The position numbers were made by a program, and so were the translations under genes. From Shewanella decolorationis S12 (GTDB lineage: Bacteria > Pseudomonadota > Gammaproteobacteria > Enterobacterales > Shewanellaceae): a stretch of DNA of 64,000 nucleotides. The DNA is taken from the NCBI RefSeq assembly GCF_000485795.1, contig NZ_AXZL01000076.1, positions 62,001 to 126,000 on the forward strand, given 5' to 3'. The notes under the pieces were generated by a model. It did not search any database. It worked only from the letters and a program-made list of their open reading frames with translations, and was not told the origin of the DNA. Positions 51,375-60,575 of this stretch are shown here, piece after piece (within the stretch, counting starts at the first letter, position 1; each line of letters opens with the position of its first letter).

Positions 51375-52162
51375 TAGCTGAGACCTCCATTGCGTGCTTT
51401 TTCAATGAAACTCGCAAAACCTTCTTTACCTAACCAGAATGTCAGAGAGTGTTGAACACCGTTACTGGTCAGAGTCGCGCCGGATAATGCATCCACACCG
51501 TATTCAGTGCTAGCAACAGCTGGATTTTTAGTTACGCTGATAGCAATATTACCTTGCTCATCAAATAACTTTTTACCGTGCCATTTCGCTTTCCACTGAG
51601 CGTTTTGAACTTCACCACCAAGACCAGGGGTTTCGCCTTGCTCGTAGTACACTAAGCTTTGAATCGTGTTCAGATCAGCATCTAACGCGAGGAAAGCATA
51701 CATAGTTGACCACAGGCCATAACCATGAACTGGCAGGATCACGCTGGTTAACTTACCTTGTTCGTCACGCACTAAATAAACCACTGCATCTTCAGCAACA
51801 CGCTTAACCGAAGCGATGTCGTTTTCAGGTACAAATGAGGTCTTTACATCACGAGACGCTTTACGTTGATCGAATGTATTGGCATCAACACCTTCAACCC
51901 AATCACCGGTTTTTAAGTTAACTAATTTAGCTTCGATGTGCTTGCTGTAAGTATCCAAAATCTGAGCTTTGGTCACTTTACCCGCTTTAGTGTCAATCAG
52001 ACCCGCAGCTTCGAGGATGTACTTTTGCTTATCAAGCAGCTTGTTTTCTGCTTGAGTTGGGCGCAGTAATACTGCCGCAGTCGACACGAATATCGCACAA
52101 ATTAGACATAAGCCAACGACGATAAATAACGTTCTGCCGAACGAATCTTTATTACTAGCCAC
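51374..52162 (-). CDS. nqrC: Na+-translocating NADH:quinone reductase subunit C
   Basis: A membrane-anchored subunit with covalent FMN. One N-terminal helix (about 11-31, TLFIVVGLCLICAIFVSTAA) is followed by a periplasmic FMN domain. The flavinylation site is DALSGATLTSNG, where ApbE attaches FMN to the second Thr-type position of SGATxT. I start at the GTG at 52162: GGAGG sits seven bases upstream and MASNKDSFGRTLF matches the family. This start overlaps the nqrB end by eight bases, suggesting translational coupling. The open frame extends to 52231 only within nqrB. Confidence 0.97.
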   Translation of the reverse strand: MASNKDSFGRTLFIVVGLCLICAIFVSTAAVLLRPTQAENKLLDKQKYILEAAGLIDTKAGKVTKAQILDTYSKHIEAKLVNLKTGDWVEGVDANTFDQRKASRDVKTSFVPENDIASVKRVAEDAVVYLVRDEQGKLTSVILPVHGYGLWSTMYAFLALDADLNTIQSLVYYEQGETPGLGGEVQNAQWKAKWHGKKLFDEQGNIAISVTKNPAVASTEYGVDALSGATLTSNGVQHSLTFWLGKEGFASFIEKARNGGLS

Positions 52163-53354
52163 GAGCAATCCTCCGCTTGATATTTGCCTGAACCACGAAG
52201 TGGTCGAACAATGGCGCGAACAAGTTAGCAAACAGAATCGCTAACATCATGCCTTCTGGGAATGCAGGGTTAATCACGCGGATAAACACAGCCATTGCAC
52301 CAATCAAGATACCGTATGCCCATTTGGCTTGGTTAGTGAATGACGCGGACACTGGGTCAGTCGCCATAAACATCATGCCAAATGCAAAACCACCTAACAC
52401 TAAGTGCCAGTACCAAGGCATTGCAAACATTGGGTTAGTGTCGCTACCAATCACATTTAACAGTGTAGAGATAGCAATCATACCGACCATCACACCACCA
52501 ACGATGCGCCATGAAGCGATGCGGGTATAAATGATAACCAGACCACCTAACAGAATCGCCAGAGTCGATACTTCACCCACAGAGCCAGGGATGAAACCGA
52601 AGAACGCATCCCACCAGTTTTGGTTGAAGGCATAATCTAAGGTACCCGCTGCCGCTTGGCTCAGCGCCGTTGCACCAGAGTAACCGTCAGCCACCACCCA
52701 AGTAGTGTCACCAGACATGTTCAGTGGGTAAGCAAAGAACAGGAAGGCACGACCAGCTAGGGCTGGGTTTAAGAAGTTACGACCCGTACCACCGAACACT
52801 TCTTTAGCCACAACCACACCGAAGGTGATACCTAAGGCCACCATCCACAATGGGATAGTTGCAGGCAGGGTTAACGCGAACAGGATAGAGGTAACGAAGA
52901 AACCTTCGTTAACTTCGTGGCCACGGATAGCAGCAAACAGCACTTCCCAAATACCACCGACGGCGAAAGTCACCGCGTAGATAGGTAGGAAGAAACAGGC
53001 GCCGTACCACATCAGTGCAGGCCAGCCAGAGTTGGCGGTCAGTTCGGTACCGAACATGCCAAATAGGCTCACTTGCCATACGTCAGGCGTTGCAAAACCC
53101 GCGATTAACGCAAGTTGAGCTTGCAGACCGACGTTGTACATACCGACGAACATCGCTGGGAAGGCACAGGCCCAAACCGTGATCATCATACGTTTCAGGT
53201 CGATATTGTCGCGAACGTGGGTTTTGCCCTTGTTCACTTTACCTGGCGTATAAAAAATGGTGTATGCCGCTTCGAAGAGGGCATAAAACTTTTCGTATTT
53301 ACCGCCTTTTTCAAAGTCGGGTTCAATACGTTCGAAAAAATCTTTCAAGCTCAT
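52155..53354 (-). CDS. nqrB: Na+-translocating NADH:quinone reductase subunit B
   Basis: The 399-residue subunit has about ten membrane helices and forms the Na+ path and quinone site. It carries the FMN attachment motif SGATALSQAAAG (about 224-235) and the glycine-rich VFGGTGRNFLNPALAGRAFL segment (about 189-208). ApbE from the same operon would flavinylate it. One-base overlap with the nqrA stop and eight-base overlap with nqrC. Confidence 0.98.
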   Translation of the reverse strand: MSLKDFFERIEPDFEKGGKYEKFYALFEAAYTIFYTPGKVNKGKTHVRDNIDLKRMMITVWACAFPAMFVGMYNVGLQAQLALIAGFATPDVWQVSLFGMFGTELTANSGWPALMWYGACFFLPIYAVTFAVGGIWEVLFAAIRGHEVNEGFFVTSILFALTLPATIPLWMVALGITFGVVVAKEVFGGTGRNFLNPALAGRAFLFFAYPLNMSGDTTWVVADGYSGATALSQAAAGTLDYAFNQNWWDAFFGFIPGSVGEVSTLAILLGGLVIIYTRIASWRIVGGVMVGMIAISTLLNVIGSDTNPMFAMPWYWHLVLGGFAFGMMFMATDPVSASFTNQAKWAYGILIGAMAVFIRVINPAFPEGMMLAILFANLFAPLFDHFVVQANIKRRIARG

Positions 53355-54688
53355 TAGCCTTCCCTCTCGATCGTATCTAAACAGTCACGCAGATATGAAC
53401 CGTAGTCATATTTGCCTGGACATACGAACGTACACAGTGCGAGATCTTCTTCATCCAACTCTAACGCGCCCAATGCGGCAGCACCATCAAAGTCACCTGA
53501 GATCAGGTCACGCAGCAACATAGTAGGAAGAATATCCAATGGCATTACACGCTCGTAGTTGCCAATTGGCACCATAGCGCGGTCTGAACCACCTGTACTC
53601 GTTGTCATATTGAACAGACGAGAAGCGCTTAAGTGGCCTAGGAATGCACGGGTAATAGAGTATTTGTTTGAGCCTGGTAACACCCAACCAAAGAATTCTT
53701 TTTCAGTGCCTTCTTCTAACAGACTGACCTGGGCGTGGTAACGACCTAAATATCCTTGAGGACCTACCGCAGTACGGCCATTGAGCACAGAACCTGAAAC
53801 AACACGTACGTTACCGTCTAAGGTTTCGCCCGCGGTCAGTTCAGTCATGCTTGCACCTAAAACAGTGCGAACCAAACGTGGCTTAGCCGCTTTAGGACCG
53901 GCAATCGCAACCACACGTTCGGTATTTAGTTGACCAGTAGTAAATAGCTGACCAATGGCTATTACATCTTGGTAACCGACATGCCAAACAGTACGTTTTG
54001 CAGAAGCTGGAAGTAGGAAATGGATATGAGTACCAACTAGACCCGCTGGGTGAACACCGGCAAATTCTTCAACTTGGGCATTAGCGGCAGGAATATCGGC
54101 ACCAGGCGCTTTACAAAGGTAAACTTTACCTTCAGTAAGTCTTGCTAAGACCTTAAGACCATTAGCAAAATCTTCTTTATGCTCGCGGATCACTACAACA
54201 GGATCGGCAGCATGGGGTTGTGTATCAATCGCGGTTACAAAAATACCAGCGGCAGAAGAGTCTACGGCAGGCACTTTGCTGAAAGGACGTGTACGCAATG
54301 CAGTCCATAAGCCTGACTCAATCAGGTTGTCACGGACCAGTTGCGAGTCAAGCGTATCGAGAGCAGTGGCGTCATACTTAGCAAAGGCAACGCTTTCGTT
54401 CCCTTCTACTTGAATAACAACAGACTGCAGCACACGCTGGGCGCCCCGGTTAATGTCTAATATAGTACCACTGGCTAAAGCCGTATATTTTACGCCAGGA
54501 TTTTTCTTATCTTCGAAAATCACCTGACCTTTTTGTACTTTATCGCCCACTTTGATCTTCATCGTTGGACGTAAGCCAATATACTCTTCACCCAAAGTAG
54601 CTACATGTTTAATGGCTGGGCCATTATGGATAACTTGCTCTGGTCCGCCTGCTATAGGCAGTTCCAATCCTTTCTTAATTGTAATCAT
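53354..54688 (-). CDS. nqrA: Na+-translocating NADH:quinone reductase subunit A
   Basis: The 444-residue soluble cytoplasmic subunit of the complex begins MITIKKGLELPIAGGPEQVI, the conserved NqrA start, at 54688. An 11-codon upstream extension of the frame lacks similarity. Other conserved stretches are LGEEYIGLRPTMKIKVGDKV and FVCPGKYDYGSYLRDCLDTI near the C-terminus. First gene of the nqrABCDEF-apbE-nqrM operon. The ribosome site is weak. Confidence 0.97.
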   Translation of the reverse strand: MITIKKGLELPIAGGPEQVIHNGPAIKHVATLGEEYIGLRPTMKIKVGDKVQKGQVIFEDKKNPGVKYTALASGTILDINRGAQRVLQSVVIQVEGNESVAFAKYDATALDTLDSQLVRDNLIESGLWTALRTRPFSKVPAVDSSAAGIFVTAIDTQPHAADPVVVIREHKEDFANGLKVLARLTEGKVYLCKAPGADIPAANAQVEEFAGVHPAGLVGTHIHFLLPASAKRTVWHVGYQDVIAIGQLFTTGQLNTERVVAIAGPKAAKPRLVRTVLGASMTELTAGETLDGNVRVVSGSVLNGRTAVGPQGYLGRYHAQVSLLEEGTEKEFFGWVLPGSNKYSITRAFLGHLSASRLFNMTTSTGGSDRAMVPIGNYERVMPLDILPTMLLRDLISGDFDGAAALGALELDEEDLALCTFVCPGKYDYGSYLRDCLDTIEREG

Positions 54689-54979
54689 ATCCACAAGCAC
54701 TACGTTTTGAAGGAAAGACAATGCGCCGCGTTCCTGCTAAATACTGAGGTTTTAAACAAAACCTACTGCATTGAGCTAGCGCAGATTTATCACAGAAATG
54801 CGATCGCAATCACGCTGGTCGCGCGCATTTTACCCCAATTACCGAGGCATCGCCACGAAAATTATAGGTGATTTCAAACCTCAAATGAGGATTTAAAAGA
54901 ATGATGCACTACAGCGTTCACCTTCCGACCGAGTGAGGGCTCAGAAAGAGAAAATATTACGGTCGTCAAGTACTATAAC

Positions 54980-55053
54980 ATTAATTTTTAAAGAATTAAT
55001 TTAGCGAAAGGTCGATACCTCTTTGTACAGACGAGCATATCAATCCTTTCGCT
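54980..55053. repeat. Two inverted repeats between nqrA and the second TonB receptor
   Basis: ATTAATT pairs with AATTAAT (54980-55000) and AGCGAAAGG pairs with CCTTTCGCT (55003-55053). The second may act as terminator for the receptor gene on the minus strand. The rest of the 54689-55091 gap, which must contain the nqr promoter, shows no clear site. Confidence 0.45.
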
Positions 55054-55091
55054 TTCTTCTTGAATAATCTTTAAACAAGATTTAATTCAGT

Positions 55092-57143
55092 TTAGAAACG
55101 CCATTGATAGCCTAAATAGCTGATCCGTCCATTTTCAGTCCGAATTCCGCTATTAGATGCTGTGGTAACTAAAGACTCATCGAGTAGGTTTTCGACGCGA
55201 ATATACAACCTATGGTGTTTATCAAAATCATAGTTTGCCGCTAAATCGACCCGCCATTGACCTGAGACTCGATGCAGCTCGCTACCAAACTGACTGAAAT
55301 CGCGCTCAGATTGATAGTTAGCCTCTAGATTTAGTTGATATTCGCCATAGTCAATCCCCGCACTCAATTGCAATTGATGTTCGGGTAACCAAGCTAATCT
55401 ATCTCCTTCTAGGACGCAGCCTTGAATATCGGTACAAGTGTTGCTTTGATACTCGGCGCTAAGATATTGATAATTTAGCCCTAAGGGTAATTCAAATTCC
55501 CCCAAACGCCAGCGATAGCCAAGGCCCAGTTCTACGCCATAGCTAAGCACATCGGGAATATTCTCTTGAGTAAACAAACGTGCATCGGCGCACATCGAGT
55601 AGCTATCACAATCCACATGCATGTTATCAAACTCTTGCACATACGCCCGTAAATCGGCTTTTATCCCCTCACGCGCATATTGGGCGTTCACTTGATAGTG
55701 GAGCGACACCTGAGCCTCTTGGGTAGAATTTCCCGCACTCGCCGCAGTCCAAGCTCGACGGATATCAGTACTAAAACGCCAATCGCCCGCATCATAGAGC
55801 ACGCCAAATTGCGGCATCCAATCACTATCAGAAAAATCGGCTTCATTTAGCCCAGCAACGGATTGAGTGACTTCACGATTGACACTGACATGCTCGTAAG
55901 TGAGCCCTAACTTGATTTGCATTCCCAGCAAGCGCCATAAAGAGTCGATTGCTGACGTCAATGCCGTGGCATCATCTGTATAAGCTAATACGGCACTTGA
56001 TTCATCTGAGACAATACTTCTATCTGCTTGCCATAACGCCGTTTGCTCACCAAAGCGCATTTCGGCTTTATCTGTATGATAACGAGCGCTATAGTTAATT
56101 TGATGTTCGCCGTATTGGTTTATAGCTTGGGTCTGGGCACCAAAAGCGCTGTAATCGTTATTTTGGACGAGTAGATTTAAATCGGCGCCATTTGCACTGG
56201 GATTTCGATCAAAAGCCGAGATGCTTGAAAGCGTTGCTGCGTCAATCTCTTGCCCATTAAACAAGCCAAGCTGATTCAGCTGTTGTGAATAGGACTGATA
56301 GTAAAAGTCGCTGAACACTTTACTGCCACTTAAATCTACTTGGTGTGACAACTGATACTTGTGCTGCCGCCCTTTATGCTTATCCTTCGCCGTTGCGGAG
56401 TATAAGAGTAAGGGATCCTTCTGCAAGTCCGCCGCGGTGACGCCAAGCTGCGAGCGATAGCTATCGTCATCGATAAATTGGTAGGTAAATTCCGTCTGCT
56501 GAGGACTGCGGGCCCCGAGTAAACTGGCGGCGTTGACCTTAAACAGCAGATCAGTTTTTTTTCTATCGGCATCACTGCCATTTAAAAAATTCGCATCACC
56601 TTGTTCTTTTGCATAATTTGCGGCTAGTAAGACACCATATTCTTTCTGTTTAAGTCCCCAATTCATACCTGCATTGACATCAGACTCCGTCGAACCTTCA
56701 ACCGTAAAACGGCCTGATTGAGGTCGGTCTTCGATATCAAGGCTTTGATAACTCACCACACCGAAAGCGCCCTGACCGCCCACCGACATATTTGCTAATG
56801 GTGTGCTAGTGACATTCTGCTGTAGTAAAAGGTTGGGTAGTAACTGTAACTGCGGCGCCGAATAAGGTGCGGGTGAGAAATACACCCGATCTTGCATCAC
56901 TGCCACACCTTGGCTGGCGGAACGCATACTGATATTCGCGGTATTGCCACTGTGATCACCCCGCTGCAAGGTTAAGCTATTTAAGTAGCTTAACTGCATC
57001 CCATCATCACTGGAGTGATACTGGTTATTGAGCTCAATAAGATCCAGCGTCTGAGAATAAAGAGGATTTGCATTGAGTGGATTGGTGTAAACACAGGAAA
57101 CCGCAAGCGCGGTCATCGATATCACAAAATAGCGACTGGACAT
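55092..57143 (-). CDS. TonB-dependent outer-membrane receptor, divergent plug
   Basis: This 683-residue protein has a signal peptide (about 1-25) and a barrel ending ISYLGYQWRF with the terminal aromatic. IRVENLLDESLV near the end (about 648-659) is the typical last-strand motif of TonB receptors. The N-terminal plug is short and divergent: ISMRSASQGVAVMQDRVYFS (about 72-91) resembles the usual RG...V.VDGV motif, but an evident TonB box is lacking. Four cysteines sit in surface-loop positions (VDCDSYSMCADA and NTCTDIQGCVLEG). The substrate is unknown. No Fur box is seen upstream, unlike the other receptor here. Confidence 0.85.
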   Translation of the reverse strand: MSSRYFVISMTALAVSCVYTNPLNANPLYSQTLDLIELNNQYHSSDDGMQLSYLNSLTLQRGDHSGNTANISMRSASQGVAVMQDRVYFSPAPYSAPQLQLLPNLLLQQNVTSTPLANMSVGGQGAFGVVSYQSLDIEDRPQSGRFTVEGSTESDVNAGMNWGLKQKEYGVLLAANYAKEQGDANFLNGSDADRKKTDLLFKVNAASLLGARSPQQTEFTYQFIDDDSYRSQLGVTAADLQKDPLLLYSATAKDKHKGRQHKYQLSHQVDLSGSKVFSDFYYQSYSQQLNQLGLFNGQEIDAATLSSISAFDRNPSANGADLNLLVQNNDYSAFGAQTQAINQYGEHQINYSARYHTDKAEMRFGEQTALWQADRSIVSDESSAVLAYTDDATALTSAIDSLWRLLGMQIKLGLTYEHVSVNREVTQSVAGLNEADFSDSDWMPQFGVLYDAGDWRFSTDIRRAWTAASAGNSTQEAQVSLHYQVNAQYAREGIKADLRAYVQEFDNMHVDCDSYSMCADARLFTQENIPDVLSYGVELGLGYRWRLGEFELPLGLNYQYLSAEYQSNTCTDIQGCVLEGDRLAWLPEHQLQLSAGIDYGEYQLNLEANYQSERDFSQFGSELHRVSGQWRVDLAANYDFDKHHRLYIRVENLLDESLVTTASNSGIRTENGRISYLGYQWRF

Positions 57144-57216
57144 ACCAAGCTCCCAAAAGTGTTTGTTAGCGTACGGCGTTTTTGTTGTTATTTTGTAAAA
57201 TAGCTGAATTTATTTG

Positions 57217-57242
57217 AAAAAAAAAGCGACAAATGTCGCTTT
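57217..57242 (-). terminator. Intrinsic terminator of luxS
   Basis: AAAGCGACA pairs with TGTCGCTTT over AA with a long T-run on the minus strand, 50 bases after the luxS stop. Confidence 0.9.
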
Positions 57243-57291
57243 CTTGACGCTAAAGCCTCGAATCAAGACATCGCATGTTGCGGTGCCCCCA

Positions 57292-57801
57292 TCAAAGTTT
57301 ACCTAAGATCTCATCGCTGAGTTTTAAATCATCGTTGCGGTTAACACTCACACCTGCGGCGATAATGTTACGGGCGATATCCTGTGCTTGCTCTAAAGAG
57401 TGCATCTGATACGTGCCACATTGATACTCATTAAGCTCAGGAATTTCAGATTGCTCAACCACTTTGAGCACATCTTCCATCGATGCAAGCCATGCATCGG
57501 CCACTTGGCGCTCAGTTGGTTCACCAATTAGGCTCATATAGAAACCAGTGCGGCATCCCATTGGCGAAATATCAATAATTTCAACATCGCTGCCGTTTAG
57601 ATGATCACGCATAAAGCCTGCAAACAAATGCTCTAATGTGTGAATGCCACGCTCGCTGAGAATATCTTTATTTGGAGTACAGAAACGCAGATCGAATACG
57701 GTAATCGCATCGCCTTTTGGGGTACTCATATGTTTGGCAACACGAACAGCAGGCGCATTCATCCGTGTGTGGTCAACGGTAAAACTATCTAGTAGTGGCA
57801 T
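57292..57801 (-). CDS. luxS: S-ribosylhomocysteine lyase (autoinducer-2 synthesis)
   Basis: Splits S-ribosylhomocysteine into homocysteine and the precursor of autoinducer-2, in the activated methyl cycle. Metal ligands H54 and H58 (GIHTLEHLFAG) and the later Cys in YQCGTYQMHS are present, as is the catalytic Cys in SPMGCRTGFYMS. I start at 57801 (GGAGA upstream, MPLLDSFTVDHTRM as in E. coli), giving 169 residues. Stand-alone gene with its own terminator. Confidence 0.98.
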   Translation of the reverse strand: MPLLDSFTVDHTRMNAPAVRVAKHMSTPKGDAITVFDLRFCTPNKDILSERGIHTLEHLFAGFMRDHLNGSDVEIIDISPMGCRTGFYMSLIGEPTERQVADAWLASMEDVLKVVEQSEIPELNEYQCGTYQMHSLEQAQDIARNIIAAGVSVNRNDDLKLSDEILGKL

Positions 57802-57956
57802 AGGGATCTCCAAATTCTTAGGGCGATACAACCGCTATCGGTTCATGGCCGAAAGCATAACATCAAATGGATTAGGTCGATAACAAGTTAATGTAAGATG
57901 AAATCATCTCATATCAATCAGACGCTAATATGAACATTCTGTTCAAATAAGCCGCA

Positions 57957-59072
57957 TTAATGTTGCCTCTGTTGACTGTAGGCATCTTCAGAAATTTTAT
58001 GATATTCGCGAACACCCTGCTCATAGGCATGGTAAGCACGATACACTTTACGCATCATAGGATCCTGCTCTGCCTGCTCTTCTATCACTTGTAGCGAGAT
58101 ACGTTCAAGTTCAGTGAGCACTTCGGGCGGAAAAGCTTTAAGTTCAACCCCCTCATCCTTAACTAAGGTTTCAAGGGCTGAAACATTACGTGTAGTATAT
58201 TCATCCAACATATCTTGATTGATGGCGCGAGCAGCCGTTTTGACTATGGCTTGCAAGTCTTCAGGTAGACTCTCAAAAGCCGCTTTGTTGATCAAAAACT
58301 CCATATTGGAGCCTGGCTCATGCCAACCGGGATAATAGTAATATTTAGCGACTTTATGTAAACCAAAGGCGAGATCGTTCACTGGCCCGACCCACTCAGC
58401 GGCATCAATCGAACCTGTTTGCAAGGCGCCATAAAGCTCCCTTCCCGCCATATTAACGGGGACGGCACCGACACGCTTGAGCACTTCACCACCTAAACCT
58501 GGCATACGGATCTTTAAGCCTTTAAAGTCGGCAATGGTGTTGATGGGTTTATTAAACCAGCCACCCATTTGCATTCCCGTATTGCCACCCGCTAATGGGA
58601 TAATGCCAAAGGGACGATAGACTTCTTCCCACAGCGCCATGCCGCCACCATAATGGAGCCAACCATTCATCTCTTGGGCAGTCATTCCAAAGGGAATCGA
58701 AGAAAAAAACTGTGACGCGGGTGCTTTCCCCTTCCAATAATAGGAGGCGGCGTGGGCCATTTGAATTTTACCTTGGCTAACACCGTCAAATACGGCAAAA
58801 GCAGGCATTAGTTCACCCGCACCATAAACTTTAATTTGCAAACGGCCGTGGGACATCTCGTTCACCAGCTTCGCAAAGCGCTCTGGTGCCATGCCTAAAC
58901 CGGGAAAGTTCTTCGGCCATGAAGTGGCCAATCGCCATTCAATCACCTCTTGGACTGGCATTGCGTTATAGTCGGGGGCAGCAGAAGTTGGCTCAACGTT
59001 CTTGGATGAAGGATTGCATCCGCTAAGCCCCAAAAACACTACCGCAGCAAATAGCCCCAAAAAATAACGCAT
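57957..59072 (-). CDS. TRAP transporter substrate-binding lipoprotein (DctP/TakP-like)
   Basis: The 371-residue protein has a lipobox GLSGC (Cys about 18) and a TRAP binding fold: EWRLATSWPKNFPGLGMAPE, KVYGAGELMPAFAVFDGVSQ, MQMGGWFNKPINTIADFKGL, RMPGLGGEVLKRVGAVPVN and AAEWVGPVNDLAFGLHKVAK. These stretches closely resemble the 2-oxoacid-binding protein TakP as I recall it. The permease subunits (DctQ, DctM) are not adjacent. The lipid anchor is unusual for a diffusible TRAP binding protein. Start at 59072 with GGGGAG upstream. A 2-oxoacid or related anion is the likely ligand. Confidence 0.9.
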   Translation of the reverse strand: MRYFLGLFAAVVFLGLSGCNPSSKNVEPTSAAPDYNAMPVQEVIEWRLATSWPKNFPGLGMAPERFAKLVNEMSHGRLQIKVYGAGELMPAFAVFDGVSQGKIQMAHAASYYWKGKAPASQFFSSIPFGMTAQEMNGWLHYGGGMALWEEVYRPFGIIPLAGGNTGMQMGGWFNKPINTIADFKGLKIRMPGLGGEVLKRVGAVPVNMAGRELYGALQTGSIDAAEWVGPVNDLAFGLHKVAKYYYYPGWHEPGSNMEFLINKAAFESLPEDLQAIVKTAARAINQDMLDEYTTRNVSALETLVKDEGVELKAFPPEVLTELERISLQVIEEQAEQDPMMRKVYRAYHAYEQGVREYHKISEDAYSQQRQH

Positions 59073-59225
59073 TACGCACTCCCCACATGCAAAAAACAAT
59101 TAACACTCTGATAAATAGCACTCTTTTTTATTGAACGATGAGCGCTTAACTCTTTATGAAAACATATTGTTAACACAGAATTTTCAGCAGGGAAACCGTA
59201 GAATGTCTTCAAATTGACATAAAAC

Positions 59226-59252
59226 AAAAAGCCACTTCTGGAAGTGGCTTTT
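59226..59252. terminator. Bidirectional-type intrinsic terminator of bolA
   Basis: AAAAGCCACTTC pairs with GAAGTGGCTTTT; lies 20 bases after the bolA stop on the minus strand. Confidence 0.9.
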
Positions 59253-59272
59253 AAATAAAGGCTTAATTTGGG

Positions 59273-59593
59273 CTAACCTCGGCAATTAGGGGTTTTAGGC
59301 ACTTCAACATCTGCGGCCCATTCACTTTGAGTGAAAGTATGAATAGACAGCGCATGCACACCATTAGCTAATTCATCGGCTAAACAGTTGTTTACTAAAC
59401 GATGGCGGGCAAGCAAACGAAGCCCATCAAACTCATCACTGACAACAACCACTTTAAAGTGAGTCTCTGAATTTGGCGGAACATGGTGACGATGGCTTTC
59501 ATTAAGGACTTCTAAATGAGTTGGCGAGAAGCTCGCAGTCAGCTTCTGATCAATGGTCTGTGCCACAGTGCCCTGCGCATGGTTATTGGACAT
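59273..59593 (-). CDS. bolA: BolA family protein
   Basis: The 106-residue cytosolic protein matches E. coli BolA over its length: SPTHLEVLNESHRHHVPPNS, THFKVVVVSDEFDGLRLLAR, HRLVNNCLADELANGVHALS and IHTFTQSEW. BolA proteins pair with monothiol glutaredoxins to bind iron-sulphur clusters and influence morphology and stress gene expression. The conserved His residues in HRH and IHTF are present. Start at ATG 59593; a TTG two codons upstream is possible. Confidence 0.95.
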   Translation of the reverse strand: MSNNHAQGTVAQTIDQKLTASFSPTHLEVLNESHRHHVPPNSETHFKVVVVSDEFDGLRLLARHRLVNNCLADELANGVHALSIHTFTQSEWAADVEVPKTPNCRG

Positions 59594-59726
59594 ATTCAAA
59601 TCTCAACATGGGAAAATCCAGTGGCGGCAGAGTACTGCTTCAAGTACAAAAGATCAAATCTCAGCACCGGCTTTGTGGCGTAAAACTCTGCAAATTTAGT
59701 AACAGTATGAAATAATTTAGCTTTAA

Positions 59727-60386
59727 TCAGCCATGATAATTAACAATCAATTGCCTAAAGGTGTAGTTCCAGCGGGGTTCCTTAACCTTTAAGCGCTTAG
59801 GCACGCTGTGTAACCAATCTTGCTGCATTGGCCAGTGCATAATCAGTAAGTCACCACTGTGTAAGCTAATCGTGTATTTCACCTTGCTGTGTTTATGTTT
59901 AATCACAAAATCCCGCGAGGCGCCAAGGCTGATAGAGGCAATATCACTGCCGCTCGCAATCTCGGGCTCATCATCGCTGTGGGCGCCCATGCAATCTTGA
60001 CCATCGGCATAACGATTCACTAACACGCCATTGCTACCTAGCGCAAAATCCCGCTGCAACTTGTCACGCAACTTTAGCAAATACTTAGGCCAAGGCAGAG
60101 CACGAATAAATAGCCCTGAATATAAATAGTCACACCCCACATCGCCATACCAAACCTGTTGCCTTGGAATGGCATGATATTCGCCAAACACTTGAATTTG
60201 TGGTCGGCTCAGAGGATAAGATTCGGCCTCCTTAAGTAGGGCATTCTGCTGCGCCACATTCAAATAATCCCTAATTAAAGTGACAGGCGGCTCGACTTGT
60301 GCCTCACCTTGATGATAGGCGCAAGAGATGCCGCTATCAGCTTCAAGATTGACCTCTGTTTCGAGTCCTAAATCGACTTGTTTCAT
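59727..60386 (-). CDS. AlkB-like 2-oxoglutarate/Fe(II) dioxygenase
   Basis: The 219-residue enzyme of the AlkB fold has the iron-binding HxD in MGAHSDDEPEI (about 141-151), the distal His in DWLHSVPKR and the 2-oxoglutarate Arg pair in EPRWNYTFRQLIV near the C-terminus. QQVWYGDVGCDYLYSG contains the nucleotide-recognition loop residues. Such enzymes remove alkyl groups from DNA or RNA bases. It resembles the short AlkB homologues rather than E. coli AlkB itself. I start at 60386 (AAGGTG six bases upstream); the frame runs open to 60587 and would overlap the divergent rlmG. Confidence 0.92.
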   Translation of the reverse strand: MKQVDLGLETEVNLEADSGISCAYHQGEAQVEPPVTLIRDYLNVAQQNALLKEAESYPLSRPQIQVFGEYHAIPRQQVWYGDVGCDYLYSGLFIRALPWPKYLLKLRDKLQRDFALGSNGVLVNRYADGQDCMGAHSDDEPEIASGSDIASISLGASRDFVIKHKHSKVKYTISLHSGDLLIMHWPMQQDWLHSVPKRLKVKEPRWNYTFRQLIVNYHG

Positions 60387-60575
60387 ACAGCACCTTATAC
60401 CACTGACGACTGTGATTGCCCCATCCAATCCCCCATAAATGCATGAGCGGATACACAACCTCAGGCAAGCATCGCACGATAAGGGGAAATCTGCGATAAT
60501 CTGCGCCTTATTTAATTGGCGCTGTTTTAATGGCAGTGTTTTTATTCGCACCGTTTTTATTGGCTTAGCACAAAG

